This document shows, in pieces, positions 5,698-6,133 of a stretch of 6,133 nucleotides of DNA. How positions within the stretch are numbered: position 1 is the first letter of the stretch; the number at the start of each line of letters is the position of its first letter. The stretch is from Planctomycetota bacterium (lineage in GTDB: Bacteria > Planctomycetota > DG-23 > SLPQ01): contig JAGHCE010000261.1 in assembly GCA_021160625.1 (NCBI GenBank), forward strand, positions 1-6,133, in the 5' to 3' direction. Both the position numbers and the translations under genes were made by a program. The notes under the pieces were generated by a model that saw only the letters and a program-made list of their open reading frames with translations, made no database searches and had not been told where the DNA came from.

Positions 5698-5922
5698 GGT
5701 TAGTTGATTGCCACGGACAACGTCCGTGGCCCCCGTAGCAAAAAGGGGGCGAAGCCCTCCCCCGTAGCAAAGAGGGGGCGAAGACCCCCACTGGTGGACA
5801 AGCCACCAGTGCCACATAATGCTGCGGAAGGCCAGTTGACTGCCGTGCGCAACGCGCGCGGTCCCCCATAGCAAAAAGGGGGCGAAGCCCTCCCCCGTAG
5901 CAAAGAGGGGGCGAAGACCCCC
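5698..5922. repeat. Two-copy composite hairpin repeat (period about 132 bp)
   Basis: Copy 1 is 5698-5789 and copy 2 is 5830-5922. Each begins with a GTTGA-YTGCC segment forming a 9-bp hairpin with AAC loop (GCCACGGAC/GTCCGTGGC at 5710-5730; GCCGTGCGC/GCGCGCGGT at 5842-5862, held by two G-U pairs). Each continues into a 60-bp block (5730-5789; 5863-5922). The two 60-bp blocks differ at one base only (G5735 versus A5868). Each block is itself two ~30-bp units with the pattern CCCCC-(G/A)TAGCAAARA-GGGGG-CGAAG. Between the copies CACTGGTGG/CCACCAGTG (5789-5797, 5803-5811) forms a further 9-bp hairpin with a 5-nt loop. The array starts 14 bp after the stop of the hydrolase gene. Confidence 0.9.
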
Positions 5923-5936
5923 CCTCCGAAAGCCGG

Positions 5937-6133
5937 TCAGCGCGTTTCGGATATCGCTGCGAAGAGCTCGGGCCAGCGCATCCGCTTCATATAGGAACGC
6001 CAGTCTCCGGTATAGGGGCTCTTGGTGCGGTCGTCGAGGTCGCAGACGGCGGTGGCGACGCCGTTGCCGAGGCCCTTGCCGGTTTCGGCCAGGATATTCC
6101 CGCGCGGGTCGACGATGATGCACTTCATATCGA
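5937..6133 (-). CDS. C-terminal end of a probable carbon-nitrogen hydrolase (5' end off window)
   Basis: The minus-strand frame is open from the right edge to the TGA at 5939-5937 and shows 64 full residues. They fit the C-terminal end of the nitrilase/amidase (CN hydrolase) superfamily: a strand IIVDPRGNILAE, then GVATAVCDLDD (the strand ending in a 'DLD' that closes the alpha-beta sandwich), and a tail YMKRMRWPELFAAI like the RRPELY ending common in the family. The Glu-Lys-Cys catalytic residues would lie upstream, off the window, so activity and substrate cannot be judged. The first Met visible (6128) is internal. Only a short fragment supports this call. Confidence 0.55.
   Translation of the reverse strand, partial: DMKCIIVDPRGNILAETGKGLGNGVATAVCDLDDRTKSPYTGDWRSYMKRMRWPELFAAISETR

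Larger units (their letters stand above)
5325..5936. other. 612-bp intergenic region: palindromes and hairpin repeats, no convincing gene
   Basis: Between the secreted-protein gene and the hydrolase end I find no credible gene. The right 240 bp are the hairpin repeat described separately. At 5621-5630 and 5632-5644 lie two adjacent palindromes. A minus-strand frame at 5367-5555 has no ribosome binding site or recognisable product. The part from 5340 to 5600 shows nothing else I can name. A promoter for the minus-strand pair is expected here but no convincing -35/-10 pair is seen. Confidence 0.5.

Noticed and set aside
5730..5922. CRISPR array
   Set aside because: Four ~30-bp units occur, but there are no unique spacers of uniform length within the blocks, the units abut, and the region between blocks is itself a hairpin; no cas gene is visible.
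5656..6123. 155-aa minus-strand frame and related shorter frames over the repeats
   Set aside because: They translate the hairpin repeats and the wrong frame of the hydrolase end; repeated GLRPLFATG-like peptide text is a repeat artefact.

Overview
This window looks like part of a GC-rich bacterial chromosome, most likely a member of the Planctomycetota. That is an inference from the gene set: a RepA-like AAA ATPase, a short basic ~50-aa protein and a tyrosine integrase in one cassette, beside secreted or membrane hypothetical proteins with papain-like and Pro-rich/helical features. No rRNA or other strict phylogenetic marker is present.

Left half (about 1-3055, + strand): the integrase-proximal end of an integrative mobile element. 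In order it holds the C-terminal 187 residues of a RecA-fold/RepA-like ATPase with a C-terminal winged-helix-like tail (cut by the left edge), a 347-bp gap with short direct repeats and AT-rich patches, a 161-aa DUF5681-like protein, a possible 57-aa protein, a 50-aa very basic protein, and a 435-aa tyrosine recombinase. The last genes are tightly packed: the 57- and 50-aa frames overlap as ATGA, and 13 nt separate the 50-aa gene from the integrase.

Junction (3052-3128): a complete tRNA-Val(UAC) gene on the minus strand, with encoded CCA and a near-consensus sigma70 promoter on its right side. The integrase reading frame runs into the 3' half of this tRNA gene and takes its last residues and stop codon from it. 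This is the usual layout for an element inserted in the 3' end of a tRNA gene. The other att copy lies off the left edge.

Right half (3129-6133, minus strand): resident chromosome. A secreted protein with a Cys...His arrangement suggestive of an NlpC/P60 or CHAP-like (papain-fold) domain is followed 64 bp downstream by a single-pass membrane protein with a Pro-rich linker and a helical C-terminal domain. They may form a two-gene operon. Upstream is a ~600-bp stretch without convincing genes. It contains two adjacent palindromes and a striking two-copy ~132-bp-period repeat built of G/C-rich hairpins. The right edge holds the C-terminal end of a probable carbon-nitrogen hydrolase.
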